A stretch of 64,000 bases of DNA from Massilia oculi (GCF_003143515.1 NZ_CP029343.1:496001-560000), one strand, 5' to 3'; positions 7,147-15,983 are shown, counted from the first letter of the stretch. The notes: generated from the sequence alone by a model not told the origin. Numbers and translations: made by a program.

Positions 7147-7487
7147 ACATCCCGAAATTCCTCCCTCCAACCGTCCAAGAGCGCGTCGAGGAACACATCA
7201 AGAAGCGGCCGGGCATCATGACCCGCGAGCTGGTCGATGAGCTGGAAATCACCGCCGGCTCGGCCACCATGGCAGTCAACCGGCTCCAGGTCCAAGGAAA
7301 AATCCACCGCATCAACCTGCTCAACGAGCGCCGCGCGAAATGGGGAGCGGGGCCGGCGCCGGACTTCGATCCGGATAATCCGACGCCCGGCATCGGCCAA
7401 CCGAAGCAGCGCACCGTGAAGGACTGGGAGCGCAAGCCGGTGCCGCGCGATCCATTGCTGTGGGCACTGTACGGAGCGCAGCCATGA
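7143..7487 (+). CDS. Winged-helix phage protein, 114 aa
   Basis: The first 65 residues have the helix-turn-helix and wing pattern (KRPGIMTRELVDELEI, then SATMAVNRLQVQGKI). The tail is Pro-rich. It is coupled to its neighbours by overlapping stop and start codons. Likely DNA-binding; target unknown. Confidence 0.6.
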   Translation: MNIPKFLPPTVQERVEEHIKKRPGIMTRELVDELEITAGSATMAVNRLQVQGKIHRINLLNERRAKWGAGPAPDFDPDNPTPGIGQPKQRTVKDWERKPVPRDPLLWALYGAQP

Positions 7488-7870
7488 CGCGCGCGAGCCA
7501 CGACATCGAGGCCCGTCTTACCAACTGGAGCCGGTGGGCCACTGAGTCCGAGCGCCGCATCGAGGTCAGCCCGACCGGCAAGATGATCGACCGCGCCAAG
7601 ATCGCCGCCGGCATCATCGAGGACAAGTCGGGCGAGCGCCGCAACGTCGATGAGGCTGACGCCCAGCTCATCGAGAGTAACATGCGAATCTTGCTCCCGA
7701 AGTACCGGGTGATCCTGAAATGGCACTACATCAAACGAGCAAACCGGGGCGTCGTCTGCCGCAAGATGGGCATCGACCACCGGCCGGCGTCGATATTCGA
7801 TGACCTGCTGCGGAAGGCGCATGAGACAATTGAGGCGTTGGTGAATACGGATAAGGGGATAGTTGGATGA
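7484..7870 (+). CDS. Probable late-gene regulator (Q/ArpU-like), 128 aa
   Basis: The C-terminal half has the sigma-region-4-like pattern seen in ArpU and small Q-type phage proteins: LLPKYRVILKWHYI followed by VCRKMGI and a helix ending AHETIEAL. A 20-residue N-terminal helix carries WSRWATESERR. Proteins of this kind switch on late transcription. The context agrees: about 370 bases downstream lies a sigma-70-like promoter and then a terminator, the lambda Q-pR'-tR' layout. Family assignment is tentative. Confidence 0.5.
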   Translation: MTRASHDIEARLTNWSRWATESERRIEVSPTGKMIDRAKIAAGIIEDKSGERRNVDEADAQLIESNMRILLPKYRVILKWHYIKRANRGVVCRKMGIDHRPASIFDDLLRKAHETIEALVNTDKGIVG

Positions 7871-8235
7871 GGGTGGCCGATCTGGAGGGGCCCGCGCTCG
7901 ATCTGTGGGCGGGCAACGCGCTTGATGTGCGTGTGTCCATTGTCGAGACTACAATCGGCGCAACCTACTGCGCAGACCTGAGCAGGCGAGAGAGCTACGG
8001 ACCCGCCAAGTTCCAGCCGTCGAGAGATTGGGCGCTTGCTGGTCCGATCATCGAGCAGCGGTGCATTTCGATTGAGGCGCGCGCCGCTCACATCTGGATT
8101 GCGCGAGCACATCGTATCGAGACCCTAATGCGGCCCGCGCAGGACTTAGAGCACATGGGACCAACCCCGCTGATAGCAGCAATGCGTGTACTCGTTGCGT
8201 GGCGGTTTGGCGACGAGGTGCCTGCTTCTGCCTAG
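7867..8235 (+). CDS. NinX (DUF2591) protein, 122 aa
   Basis: The sequence fits DUF2591: VADLEGPALDLWAGNAL at the start, PSRDWALAGPIIEQ in the middle and MGPTPLIAAMRVLVAWRFG at the end. The function of the family is unknown; it is typical of the distal early operon of lambdoid phages. Start codon overlaps the previous stop. It is the last gene of the early operon here. Confidence 0.8.
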   Translation: MRVADLEGPALDLWAGNALDVRVSIVETTIGATYCADLSRRESYGPAKFQPSRDWALAGPIIEQRCISIEARAAHIWIARAHRIETLMRPAQDLEHMGPTPLIAAMRVLVAWRFGDEVPASA

Positions 8236-8242
8236 AAATTTA

Positions 8243-8271
8243 TTGACACCGAGCAAACTCAACAGTAAATT
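8243..8271 (+). promoter_or_regulatory. Candidate late promoter (pR'-like)
   Basis: TTGACA (8243-8248), a 17-base spacer and TAAATT (8266-8271, four of six matches to TATAAT). It lies just after the last early gene and 77 bases before a strong terminator, matching the lambda late promoter arrangement. Confidence 0.55.
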
Positions 8272-8347
8272 CCAAGCTACAACTTAATTCCGTCTAGAAA
8301 TTCGACGAGCGATTCCACCAGGATGACGCTCGTCCCTACGGACGACG

Positions 8348-8372
8348 AAGCCCGCCACTGTGCGGGCTTTTT
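8348..8372 (+). terminator. Terminator after the late promoter (tR'-like)
   Basis: AAGCCCGC (8348-8355) pairs with GCGGGCTT (8362-8369) around six bases, followed by T residues to 8372. An antiterminator acting on polymerase from 8243 would be needed to express the late genes. Confidence 0.7.
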
Positions 8373-8423
8373 GCATTGGTGGGTCGCACGCGCGCGTGAG
8401 GCGGCAACCAACTGGAGAAGCCC

Positions 8424-8597
8424 ATGGACGAGGCCAATTCGCATTCCTGCACCGACTACAACCGCCAGATCCGCGAATATGCGCTGGAAGCTGCACTGCG
8501 CACCGAGCACCCCTTGGGGCGCGACCACCGCAGCGTGCTGCAGGCAGCCAAGGCGTACGAGGCCTATCTCAAGGGCGAGGATGGCAGCGGCAAATAA
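8424..8597 (+). CDS. Small phage protein, 57 aa
   Basis: A short gene with GGAGAAG upstream of the ATG. The product is a single charged helix-rich protein (IREYALEAALRTEHPLG, then SVLQAAKAYEAYLKG). It lies between the late promoter and the packaging genes. No family is recognised. Confidence 0.5.
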   Translation: MDEANSHSCTDYNRQIREYALEAALRTEHPLGRDHRSVLQAAKAYEAYLKGEDGSGK

Positions 8598-9116
8598 AAC
8601 GTTCCTGCTCTGCTTCGGCATCAGGCTTGCAAGGTGAGCGCGTAACTTCGGGAGAAGCGCCAAGCCGGTGAAAGTCCGGCACCGTCCAATGGGGAGCAAC
8701 GCCCGATCAGCCGCTTGACCCGGTAGCCGCAAGGCTGTTGCCGCCTGACTGGCGTAACCAGTCACCACACGCATGCGCATTGAGCGCCGAACATGCAAGC
8801 CCGAGCAGCGCGCTCGGTTACTGCACGGGGAGTGCGCAGCCGTGTGGCCCCACCAGTTGCTGATGGTGGTTGATCAACCCCAGCTCGGTGCGATTGAGCG
8901 CGCGGCCGCCGCAAGATCGCCGGATGCCTCACGAAACGAGGTGCCACACGCATGCTGATTGGACGGCTGGGCGAATCCCGGCCGATGCGCACCAGTCAGC
9001 AGCCGTGTGGTGGACGCCCGCTCACCCTCCGTCCGCCGTGTGCGGCACATCGCGGGGCTGTCCACCCTCCTTGTCTCCTCCGGGGTGCGGGGCCCAATCC
9101 TTCCTGCATCCCCTTT
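8598..9116. other. Structured non-coding stretch before terminase, possible packaging site or RNA
   Basis: No convincing gene in about 520 bases. CCACACGCATGC occurs at 8765-8776 and 8944-8955, and GCAGCCGTGTGG at 8836-8847 and 8999-9010. CCACACG and CGTGTGG are complementary, so each pair can close a large stem, giving two successive units. Further local hairpins exist (for example AGCCGG/CCGGC near 8660-8680). Its place directly before terS fits a pac/cos region or a structured RNA. Confidence 0.5.
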
Positions 9117-9139
9117 GCCCGCCGCGCGCGGGCTTTTTT
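9117..9139 (+). terminator. Terminator upstream of terS
   Basis: GCCCGC (9117-9122), loop CGCGC, GCGGGC (9128-9133), then six T residues. It would stop readthrough into the packaging genes unless an antiterminator acts. Confidence 0.7.
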
Positions 9140-9153
9140 ATTCCGCGACCACT

Positions 9154-9597
9154 ATGAGTCTCACCGACAAGCAGCAGCGCTTCGTCGCTGAATACCTCAT
9201 TGACCTCAATGCAACACAGGCAGCGATCCGCGCCGGGTACAGCGCGAAAACCGCCAATGAGCAAGGTAGCCGCCTGTTAGCAAATGTTAGTGTCGCCGCC
9301 GCCATCCAGGCCGCCATGAATCAGCGCACCGAGCGCACTCAGGTGGACGCTGATTACGTCCTGCGCACGATCGTGGACACCATCGAGCGGTGCAAGCAGG
9401 CCGAGCCCGTCCGCGATCGTGATGGTGAAGCGACCGGCGAATACAAGTTCGATGCAAGCGCCGTCCTCAAGGGGGCCGAGCTGCTCGGCAAGCACCTGAA
9501 GATGTTCACCGATAAAACGGAGTTGACCGGCGCGAATGGCACCGGCCTGTTCACCGGCATCAAGGTCGAGTTCGTGAAACCCAATGGAAACAGCTAA
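9154..9597 (+). CDS. Terminase small subunit, 147 aa
   Basis: Terminase_2 (XtmA-like) family: LTDKQQRFVAEYLIDLNATQ then AAIRAGYSAKTANEQGSRLL in the first 50 residues form the HTH that recognises the packaging site. The middle is helical and oligomerising, and the end contacts the large subunit. The ATG at 9154 was chosen because the family motif starts at residue 3; upstream in-frame codons cross a terminator. It overlaps terL by 14 bases. Confidence 0.9.
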   Translation: MSLTDKQQRFVAEYLIDLNATQAAIRAGYSAKTANEQGSRLLANVSVAAAIQAAMNQRTERTQVDADYVLRTIVDTIERCKQAEPVRDRDGEATGEYKFDASAVLKGAELLGKHLKMFTDKTELTGANGTGLFTGIKVEFVKPNGNS

Positions 9598-10834
9598 GTT
9601 CCCCGAAAAACTCGCCTTCCTGTTCGAGCCAGCGCCCTACAAGACAGCGCACGGTGGGCGCGGCTCCGGCAAGAGTTGGGGCTTTGCCCGAGCGCTGCTG
9701 ATCCTGGGTGCCGAGCGGCCTCTCCGCATCCTGTGCGCGCGTGAGGTGCAAAAGTCGATCGAGGATTCGGTGCACACGCTGCTGAAGGACCAGATCGCCG
9801 AGCTTGGCCTGTCCGACTTCTACGAGGTGCTGGCCTACGAGATCAGAGGCAAGAACGGCACGACGTTTGCCTATTCCGGCCTGGCACAGCACACCGTCAC
9901 CACGATCAAGTCGTTCGAGGGCGTCGACATCTGCTGGGTAGAGGAAGCCCAGGCGGTCAGCAAGAAGTCGTGGGATGTCCTGCGACCGACCATCCGCAAG
10001 CCGGGCTCGGAAATCTGGATCACATTCAACCCAGAGTTGGAAACGGACGTGACCTACCAGATGTTCGTCGCTACCCCTCCGACCGGCGCGATGGTTGTGC
10101 AGATGAACTTCAATGACAACCCGTGGTTCACCGACAAGCTGGAGCAAGAGCGCCTCGACTGTTTGCAAAATCAGCCTAAGGACTACGACAACATTTGGGG
10201 TGGCGTGTGCAAGCCCGCGGTGGCCGGCGCGATCTACTACGACGAGATGACGAAGGTCGAGGCCGACAGGCGCATCTGCAACATCCCCTACGATCCGATG
10301 CTCAAGGTCCACGTCGTGTTCGATCTTGGTTGGAACGACGCCATGGCTATCAGCCTGGTGCAGAAGCACTCGTCGGAGCTGCGCATCATCGAGTACATCG
10401 AGGATAACCGGCGCACGCTCGACAGCTATTCGGCCGACCTGAAGCTCAAGGGATACAACTGGGGCAACGTCTACCTGCCCCACGACGGCGAGCACAAGAA
10501 CATCCAGACCGGCAAGAGTGCAAAGGAAATCATGGAGGCGCTGGGCTGGTCGGTACGCATCACGCCGAACATGAGCGTGGAGGATGGCATCCGTGTCACC
10601 CGCATGGCTTTCGGCCGCATGTACTTCGACAAGGACCGCACTGCGCGGTTGGTGCAGTGCGCCAAACGCTACCGCCGCTCGATCAACAAGCAGACCAACG
10701 AGCCAGGCGCGCCGCTTCACGATGAGTGGAGCCACGGCGCCGACAACCTCCGCTACGTGGCGATCAATGCCGACGACATGCGCAACGAGGAATGGGGCGG
10801 ATCACTCAACTACAGATCACTCGGAAGCACCTGA
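9584..10834 (+). CDS. Terminase large subunit (PBSX type), 416 aa
   Basis: This is the packaging motor. Walker A GGRGSGKS lies at residues 24-31 and Walker B VDICWVEEA at 114-122, giving the ATPase. The RNase H-like nuclease begins near VVFDLGWNDA (Asp about 247) and has a late acidic motif around DEWSHGADNLRY. The length is usual for Terminase_3/PBSX enzymes. It is preceded by terS and overlaps the portal gene by the shared ATGA. Confidence 0.95.
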   Translation: METAKFPEKLAFLFEPAPYKTAHGGRGSGKSWGFARALLILGAERPLRILCAREVQKSIEDSVHTLLKDQIAELGLSDFYEVLAYEIRGKNGTTFAYSGLAQHTVTTIKSFEGVDICWVEEAQAVSKKSWDVLRPTIRKPGSEIWITFNPELETDVTYQMFVATPPTGAMVVQMNFNDNPWFTDKLEQERLDCLQNQPKDYDNIWGGVCKPAVAGAIYYDEMTKVEADRRICNIPYDPMLKVHVVFDLGWNDAMAISLVQKHSSELRIIEYIEDNRRTLDSYSADLKLKGYNWGNVYLPHDGEHKNIQTGKSAKEIMEALGWSVRITPNMSVEDGIRVTRMAFGRMYFDKDRTARLVQCAKRYRRSINKQTNEPGAPLHDEWSHGADNLRYVAINADDMRNEEWGGSLNYRSLGST

Positions 10835-13152
10835 TGGCAAAAATGACAGACGACCAGCTGCGCGCGCTCACCGACGCAGAAATGCAGGACGCCAGCGCGG
10901 AATCCGGCTACGGCGGCCTGCTGGCGGCAGCGCGCGCCAAGGCTGAATACTATTTCCAGGGCCTCCCGAAAGGTGACCTGGCGCCGCCAGAGGTTGAGGG
11001 CCGCTCGTCGGTAGTCGACACCACGGTTGCCAATACCATCCTGGGCATGCACGGCCCGCTGATGAAGATATTCTGCGGCACCGACAACGTGGTCGAGTTC
11101 ACCGAAACCCAGCCGGATGACGAGAAGAAGGCCAAGCAGGCGACGGAGTACCTGAACTACCTGCTGCGCAAGAAGAACCCAGGCTACATGATCATCTACA
11201 CCTGGATCATGGACGCGCTCAAGTCCAAGGTCGGGTTCATCAAGGTCTGGTGGGACGATGCGCCGGTCGAAACGACCGAGGAATACCGCGGCCAGACCGA
11301 TGTGCAACTGGCGATCCTGCTGGACGACGAGGAAATCGAGGTAACCGGGCAGCGCGCATACGAGGACGAGGCGGCCGCCAAGCAGAAAGCCAGCGCACTC
11401 GAACAGGCAGGACAGCAGTTGCAGCAGATGGCTGCGCAAGTGCAGCAGCAATCCGCGCAGAATCCCCAGGCTGCGCAACAGGGCATGCAGCAGCTACAGC
11501 AGGCGCAGCAGCAGTTCGCCGCCATGCAGCAGCAGCCGGTCCCGATGCTCTACGACATCACCGTCAAGCGCACGCGCGAAGGTGGCCGCCTGTGCATCGA
11601 GAATATTCCGCCCGACGAGATGTTCGTGTCGCGCAGCTGCAAGGACATCGACGACAACACGTTCAAGGGTCATCGCGTGCGCCGCACTGTGGCGTACCTG
11701 AAGGAGCGGGGATACGACACCGAGGGCATGAGCTTCGACGACCCGGCCGAGACGCCAGAGGCACGCGAGCGCGATCTCCTCGGGCTGCAAAGCCAGTTGA
11801 TCGCCCCGGCTGAGTCCGAAGACAAGGATTCGCGCCTTGTCTGGCTGGAGGAATGCTACGTCTATGCCGACCTGGATGGCGATGGCGCCGCACTGTTTAA
11901 GGTGATGCGCGCCGGCGGCAAGATCCTCGATCGCGAGAAGGTGGACGCGAATCCGTTCGTTGACCTGGCATCGATCCCTCTGCCGCACCAGTTCTTCGGC
12001 TGGTCGATGGCTGATCTGGCCATGCCACACCAGAAGATCAAGACGAGCCTGAAGCGCTCGGTGCTGGACAACCTGTACCTGCAAGTGAACGGCCGCTATT
12101 GGGCGGTTCCGGAACAGGTGAACATCGACGACCTGCTCAACAGCCGTCCAGGCGGTGTGGTGCGTGTGAAGAACCCACAAGGCGTCGGCCGCCTCGACCA
12201 GGGCGTGGGCGACATCGCCAGCGCGATGGGCATGATGGAAGCGGCCGAGCGCGATGCAGAGGAAGCCACCGGCTACACCCGGCAGAGCCAGGGCGGCGGC
12301 ATGCAGGTTGCGCAGACCGCTACGCAGTCGAACATCGTCACCAACCGGGCAGATGAGCGCCTGGAGCTGGTGGCGCGCACCATGGCTGAAACTGGCTTCG
12401 CACGGCTGTTCAAGAAGATGCTGCGGCTCGTGTCGCAGTACCAGAACAAGGCCGAGCAGGTGAAGCTGTCCGGCGGCTGGGCCGACGTCGACCCGCGCGA
12501 ATGGACGAACCAGTTCGACATGTCGCCGGGCGTAGGCCTGGGCACCGGCAACAAGGATCAGCTGGTCCAGCACCTCATGGCTCTGAAGCAGTCGCAGGTC
12601 ACCGCGCTGCAGATCGGCTACGCCACGCCGGCCAACCTGTTCGCCGCGGACAAAAAGCTGACCGAGGCCCTGGGCTTCCGCGATGCTGACCGTTTCTTCA
12701 CCGACCCGGCGCAGATGCCGCAGAAGGAACCTCAGCAGGATCCGGCCGTAGTGAAGGCGCAGCTCGACGCGCAGGCCCGCAAGGAGCAGCTCGAGTTCGA
12801 GCGCGAGAAGGCGCAGATGCTGGCGCAGATCGAACGCGAGACGGCGGAGCGCAAAGCGCAGGCGCAGAAGGAAGTTGATCTGAATCGGCAGCAGCTCGAG
12901 GCGCAGCAGCAGGAGCAGCGCATCTTCCTGGAGGCAGAGCAGACCGAGCGCGACGCACAGCGCCGTCATGCCGAACAGATGGACAGGATAGCACTCGAGC
13001 GCGAAAAGCTGGCCCTGCGGCGCCACGAAATCGACGCTGGCCTGGATGCAAAGATCGTAGCAGCACAGATCTCCGCGCGCGCACAGAGCGAATCTCTGGC
13101 TGCCGCCGAAACCCAATCGAACGAGGACATGGCAGCCAATGGAAACGCTTGA
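10834..13152 (+). CDS. Portal protein, 772 aa
   Basis: A long portal of the podophage type. The N-terminal part has the expected clip/stem pattern (YGGLLAAARAKAEYYFQGLP, SSVVDTTVANTILGMHGPLM, then WIMDALKSKVGFIKVWW). A Gln-rich insertion lies at about residues 185-230, and a very long charged coiled coil fills the last 120 residues, like the barrel or tail of P22-type portals. It forms the dodecameric ring through which DNA is packaged. It directly follows terL and precedes scaffold and capsid genes. Confidence 0.85.
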   Translation: MAKMTDDQLRALTDAEMQDASAESGYGGLLAAARAKAEYYFQGLPKGDLAPPEVEGRSSVVDTTVANTILGMHGPLMKIFCGTDNVVEFTETQPDDEKKAKQATEYLNYLLRKKNPGYMIIYTWIMDALKSKVGFIKVWWDDAPVETTEEYRGQTDVQLAILLDDEEIEVTGQRAYEDEAAAKQKASALEQAGQQLQQMAAQVQQQSAQNPQAAQQGMQQLQQAQQQFAAMQQQPVPMLYDITVKRTREGGRLCIENIPPDEMFVSRSCKDIDDNTFKGHRVRRTVAYLKERGYDTEGMSFDDPAETPEARERDLLGLQSQLIAPAESEDKDSRLVWLEECYVYADLDGDGAALFKVMRAGGKILDREKVDANPFVDLASIPLPHQFFGWSMADLAMPHQKIKTSLKRSVLDNLYLQVNGRYWAVPEQVNIDDLLNSRPGGVVRVKNPQGVGRLDQGVGDIASAMGMMEAAERDAEEATGYTRQSQGGGMQVAQTATQSNIVTNRADERLELVARTMAETGFARLFKKMLRLVSQYQNKAEQVKLSGGWADVDPREWTNQFDMSPGVGLGTGNKDQLVQHLMALKQSQVTALQIGYATPANLFAADKKLTEALGFRDADRFFTDPAQMPQKEPQQDPAVVKAQLDAQARKEQLEFEREKAQMLAQIERETAERKAQAQKEVDLNRQQLEAQQQEQRIFLEAEQTERDAQRRHAEQMDRIALEREKLALRRHEIDAGLDAKIVAAQISARAQSESLAAAETQSNEDMAANGNA

Positions 13153-13435
13153 ACAACGCATCACGCAGGGCGAGCAGGCGCGCCAAGTGCTGGACAACCC
13201 CGCCTTCGCCAAGGCCTTCGCCGATATTGAACAGGAGCATGTCGAAGCATGGAAAAACAGCCCAGCACGCGACCCCGCAGGGCGCGAAACGTTGTGGATG
13301 ACGGTAAAGCTGCTGCACAAGCTGCGCTCGACGCTGGAAGCGGCAATGACGGACGGCCGACTGGCGAAAGTGGACCTGGAGCACGAGCAGGCGATGCTGG
13401 CGCGGGAGCGGGCGGAGGGAGTGGTAATTCGCTGA
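13139..13435 (+). CDS. Small head-region phage protein, 98 aa
   Basis: A helical, charged protein (LEQRITQGEQARQVLDNPAF, then WMTVKLLHKLRSTLE) of a type often found between portal and scaffold genes. It starts inside the end of the portal gene. The exact role is unknown. Confidence 0.65.
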   Translation: METLEQRITQGEQARQVLDNPAFAKAFADIEQEHVEAWKNSPARDPAGRETLWMTVKLLHKLRSTLEAAMTDGRLAKVDLEHEQAMLARERAEGVVIR

Positions 13436-13473
13436 CCTCTGCCCCGCCGCCCCGTCCGGTCGATTGGCTCACT

Positions 13474-13638
13474 GTGATGGACGCCGCCCGTAAGGATACC
13501 CGGCTGACCACGCGCATCTGGTATCCAGAAGCGCGTGGTGACCTGTTCGACCTGGGCGGCGGGATCAATGCCCAAGTCCTCATTGGCAAACCGGCCTATC
13601 AAGTCTCCAGCGGCGAAGTCGTCGCGATCGAAGGATAA
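13474..13638 (+). CDS. Small phage protein, about 54 aa, start uncertain
   Basis: The coding signal is clear at the end (RIWYPEARGDLFDLGGGINA). The frame is open from 13249, but the first 60 codons overlap the preceding gene and read as low-complexity Gly/Ala, so I place the start at GTG 13474 or ATG 13477. No function is known. Confidence 0.45.
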   Translation: MMDAARKDTRLTTRIWYPEARGDLFDLGGGINAQVLIGKPAYQVSSGEVVAIEG

Positions 13639-13641
13639 CGA

Positions 13642-14673
13642 ATGCACCCGAATTACTGGAATAAGCCCCGCCTGATGGATCAGGCCACCGACGGCGCCAC
13701 CGGCTCGGCTGGCGGCCCGATGGACGCCTTCGCCGCCGCCAGCGCGTTCGAATCGCGCCTGAGCGACGAGCCCGAGGCAGTCCCTGCAGCCGCCGAACCT
13801 TCGCCTGCTGAAGCCGCGCCGGCCGAGGAAACCGAAGCCGAAGCGGCAGAGCGTCTGGCGCGTGAGCAGGTCGAAGGCGACGGTAACCCTGCCGACGATG
13901 CTCCGGCCGCGCCCCAGTCGTTCACGATCAAAGTCGACGGCAAGGACGTCACCCTGACCGCCGATGAGATGGCTGAGCACGTCAAGGCAGGCATGCGTCT
14001 GCAGGACTACACGCAGAAGACGATGGCCCTGGCCGAACAGCGCAAGGAAGCTGATGCCCAGGCCGTTCAAGCCCGCGCTCAGCGAGACGAATATGCGACG
14101 AAGTTGGGCAGCTTCGCCGACCAGGCAACATACGAGCTGAATGCCCTCGCGGCGCAGCTCACTGAAGAACTGCTGCAGAACGACCCAACGGAATACCTGA
14201 TGAAGCAACGCACCTTGCAAGCAAGGCACGCTGAGCTCCAGCAGGCCCAGCAGGAGCTGCAGAAGATCAACGATCAGCGTCAATCCGAGCAACTGGACGC
14301 CCAACGTCAGCACCTCGCAACGCAGCAAGAACTCCTCCTTGCCAAGCTGCCCGAGTGGCGTGATCCGGCGAAAGCGAAAGCGGAATCGACGCAGATCAAA
14401 GAGTATCTGATGAGCCAGGGTCTGACGCCGGAGGAAGCGGTATTCACCGACCACCGCGCAGTACTGATGGCCCGTAAGGCGATGCAATTCGACGCATTGA
14501 TGGAACGTGCACGAGCTACCACCAAGAAAGTCGCAGCCGCGCCGCCAAAGGTCGAGCGCCCTGGTAATGCCGATTCGGCACGCCCGGGCGATGGCCGCAC
14601 CACCGCAATCAAACAGCTCAAGCAGACCGGCTCCGTCAAGGACGCTGCTGCCGCCTTATCTGCTTTCCTGTAA
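13642..14673 (+). CDS. Scaffold protein, 343 aa
   Basis: Acidic Ala/Glu/Pro-rich N-terminus (residues 30-80), a small beta-rich segment (FTIKVDGKDVTLTADEM), then long amphipathic helices with Gln-rich coiled coil (about 110-220) and a basic C-terminal tail. This composition and its place between portal and major capsid are typical of scaffold proteins that template procapsid assembly and then leave. A second start at 13675 is possible. Confidence 0.75.
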   Translation: MHPNYWNKPRLMDQATDGATGSAGGPMDAFAAASAFESRLSDEPEAVPAAAEPSPAEAAPAEETEAEAAERLAREQVEGDGNPADDAPAAPQSFTIKVDGKDVTLTADEMAEHVKAGMRLQDYTQKTMALAEQRKEADAQAVQARAQRDEYATKLGSFADQATYELNALAAQLTEELLQNDPTEYLMKQRTLQARHAELQQAQQELQKINDQRQSEQLDAQRQHLATQQELLLAKLPEWRDPAKAKAESTQIKEYLMSQGLTPEEAVFTDHRAVLMARKAMQFDALMERARATTKKVAAAPPKVERPGNADSARPGDGRTTAIKQLKQTGSVKDAAAALSAFL

Positions 14674-14697
14674 CCACCAAATTCATAGGAGGCCACA

Positions 14698-15621
14698 ATG
14701 GCCGCACCAACCAATACCTACGTTTCGACCGCCGCAGTCGGCAACCGCGAAGACCTGACCGACATCATCGACATGATCACCCCGAGTGAGACGCCGTTCT
14801 ACTCGATGATCGGCAAGTCCTCGGCCTCGGGCACGCTGCACGAATGGCAAACCCAGGCCCTGCGCGCTGCCAAGCAGAACGCGCAAGCCGAAGGCGACGA
14901 TACCACCGCCACCGCAGTGACCCCACAAGTCCGCCTGGGCAACTACACCCAGATCCTGAAAGAAGCTGCGAGCGTTTCGGGCACCCAGGAAAGCGTCGAC
15001 AAAGCCGGTAAGAAGTCGGAAATGGCCAAGCAGATGGCCCTGAAATCGGCCGAGATGAAGCTGGATCTGGAGTTCGCCCTGACCCGCAACAGCGTGACCG
15101 CCAACGGCCCGCGCCAAATGCGTGGCCTGGTCGGCTGGATGGTCGGCGCGAACGTGAGCTCGGGCGCCGGCTACGTTGCCCCGAACTACGTAACCAATGT
15201 GGCGCAGACTGACGGTACCGCCCGCGCGTTCACCGAGTCGCTGCTGAAGGACACGCTGCAGAAGACCTACATCGCCGGCGGGCGCCCGAACGTCATCATG
15301 ATGGGCGCCACCCAGAAGCAGACCTTCTCGACCTTCACCGGCAACGCGACCCGCCAGAAGGACGCCGACAACAAGCTGAACGCTTCGATCGATGTCTATG
15401 TGTCGGACTTCGGCACCCTGAAGGCGGTCGTGAACATCCAGCAGCGCGCTCGCGACGTGTTCGTCCTGCAGTCGGACAAATGGGCCTTCGCCACCCTCCG
15501 CCCATGGCAGAAATCGCCGCTGGCCAAGACCGGCGACAGCGAGCGCAACCAAATCCTGCTGGAAGGCACGCTGGAAGCGATCAACCCGGCCGCCAACGGC
15601 GCCGTGCTCGACGTGCTGTAA
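14698..15621 (+). CDS. Major capsid protein (SU10/DUF5309 type), 307 aa
   Basis: The sequence fits the SU10-like HK97-fold major capsid family: EDLTDIIDMITPSETPFYS near the start, then TLHEWQTQALRA, EGDDTTATAVTPQVRLGNYTQ split over residues 64-83, and MKLDLEFALTRNSV. A strong AGGAGG ribosome binding site precedes the ATG, as expected for the most abundant virion protein. It is followed by a UUCG-loop terminator. Confidence 0.88.
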   Translation: MAAPTNTYVSTAAVGNREDLTDIIDMITPSETPFYSMIGKSSASGTLHEWQTQALRAAKQNAQAEGDDTTATAVTPQVRLGNYTQILKEAASVSGTQESVDKAGKKSEMAKQMALKSAEMKLDLEFALTRNSVTANGPRQMRGLVGWMVGANVSSGAGYVAPNYVTNVAQTDGTARAFTESLLKDTLQKTYIAGGRPNVIMMGATQKQTFSTFTGNATRQKDADNKLNASIDVYVSDFGTLKAVVNIQQRARDVFVLQSDKWAFATLRPWQKSPLAKTGDSERNQILLEGTLEAINPAANGAVLDVL

Positions 15622-15644
15622 CCCACGGCGCTGGCAGTGGAATG

Positions 15645-15671
15645 GGCGGCCCTTCGGGGTCGCCTTTTTTT
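15645..15671 (+). terminator. Terminator after the major capsid gene
   Basis: GGCGGCCC pairs with GGGTCGCC around a TTCG tetraloop (15645-15664), followed by seven T residues. It probably attenuates transcription so that capsid message exceeds that of the tail genes. Confidence 0.85.
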
Positions 15672-15728
15672 ATCCTTGCTCGGAACAATCATGACCCTGA
15701 AAACCTTCGCCCCTCCGGCGCTGACACT

Positions 15729-15983
15729 GTGACGCTGGCGGCGACCACGACGTCGGCACGCGTGCAGATCGATCCCAACTCGAGCGTGGTGCGCGTGGTC
15801 AACGACGGCACCGCGACCGCCTTCCTGCATTTCGGCGATGTCACCGTGGCCTCGAACGCCGCGAAGATGCCGATCAAGGCCGGCGCCACCGAGACGTTCA
15901 CCACCGGCACCGCGTCGCATGTGGCCGCAGTCACCGCCAGCGGCACCACCAATCTGTACTTCACCAATGGCGAGGGTCTGTAA
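15729..15983 (+). CDS. Beta-rich phage structural protein, about 84 aa, 5' end frameshifted
   Basis: Residues such as SVVRVVNDGTATAFLHFGDV and a Gly/Thr-rich end suggest a small beta-sandwich, perhaps a head decoration or fibre-associated protein. The natural ATG seems to be 15691 (MTLKTFAPPA), which runs into a stop after 13 codons; the downstream frame would join it after a one-base shift near 15715. As it stands, GTG 15729 is the first usable start. It may be a sequencing error, a mutation or a recoding site. Confidence 0.5.
   Translation: MTLAATTTSARVQIDPNSSVVRVVNDGTATAFLHFGDVTVASNAAKMPIKAGATETFTTGTASHVAAVTASGTTNLYFTNGEGL

Noticed and set aside
8640..8700. Resemblance to a 23S rRNA fragment, a cobalamin riboswitch or a group II intron
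   Set aside because: Only about 16 bases recall a 23S rRNA stretch, and the required riboswitch core or intron domain V and RT gene are missing.
11494..14487. Minus-strand open frame of 997 codons over the portal, scaffold and capsid genes
   Set aside because: It is the mirror of high third-position GC in the real plus-strand genes, is Leu/Arg/Val-rich throughout and matches no family. The same holds for the long frames at 9560-10735, 22454-24112, 44739-46820 and 58744-60972.
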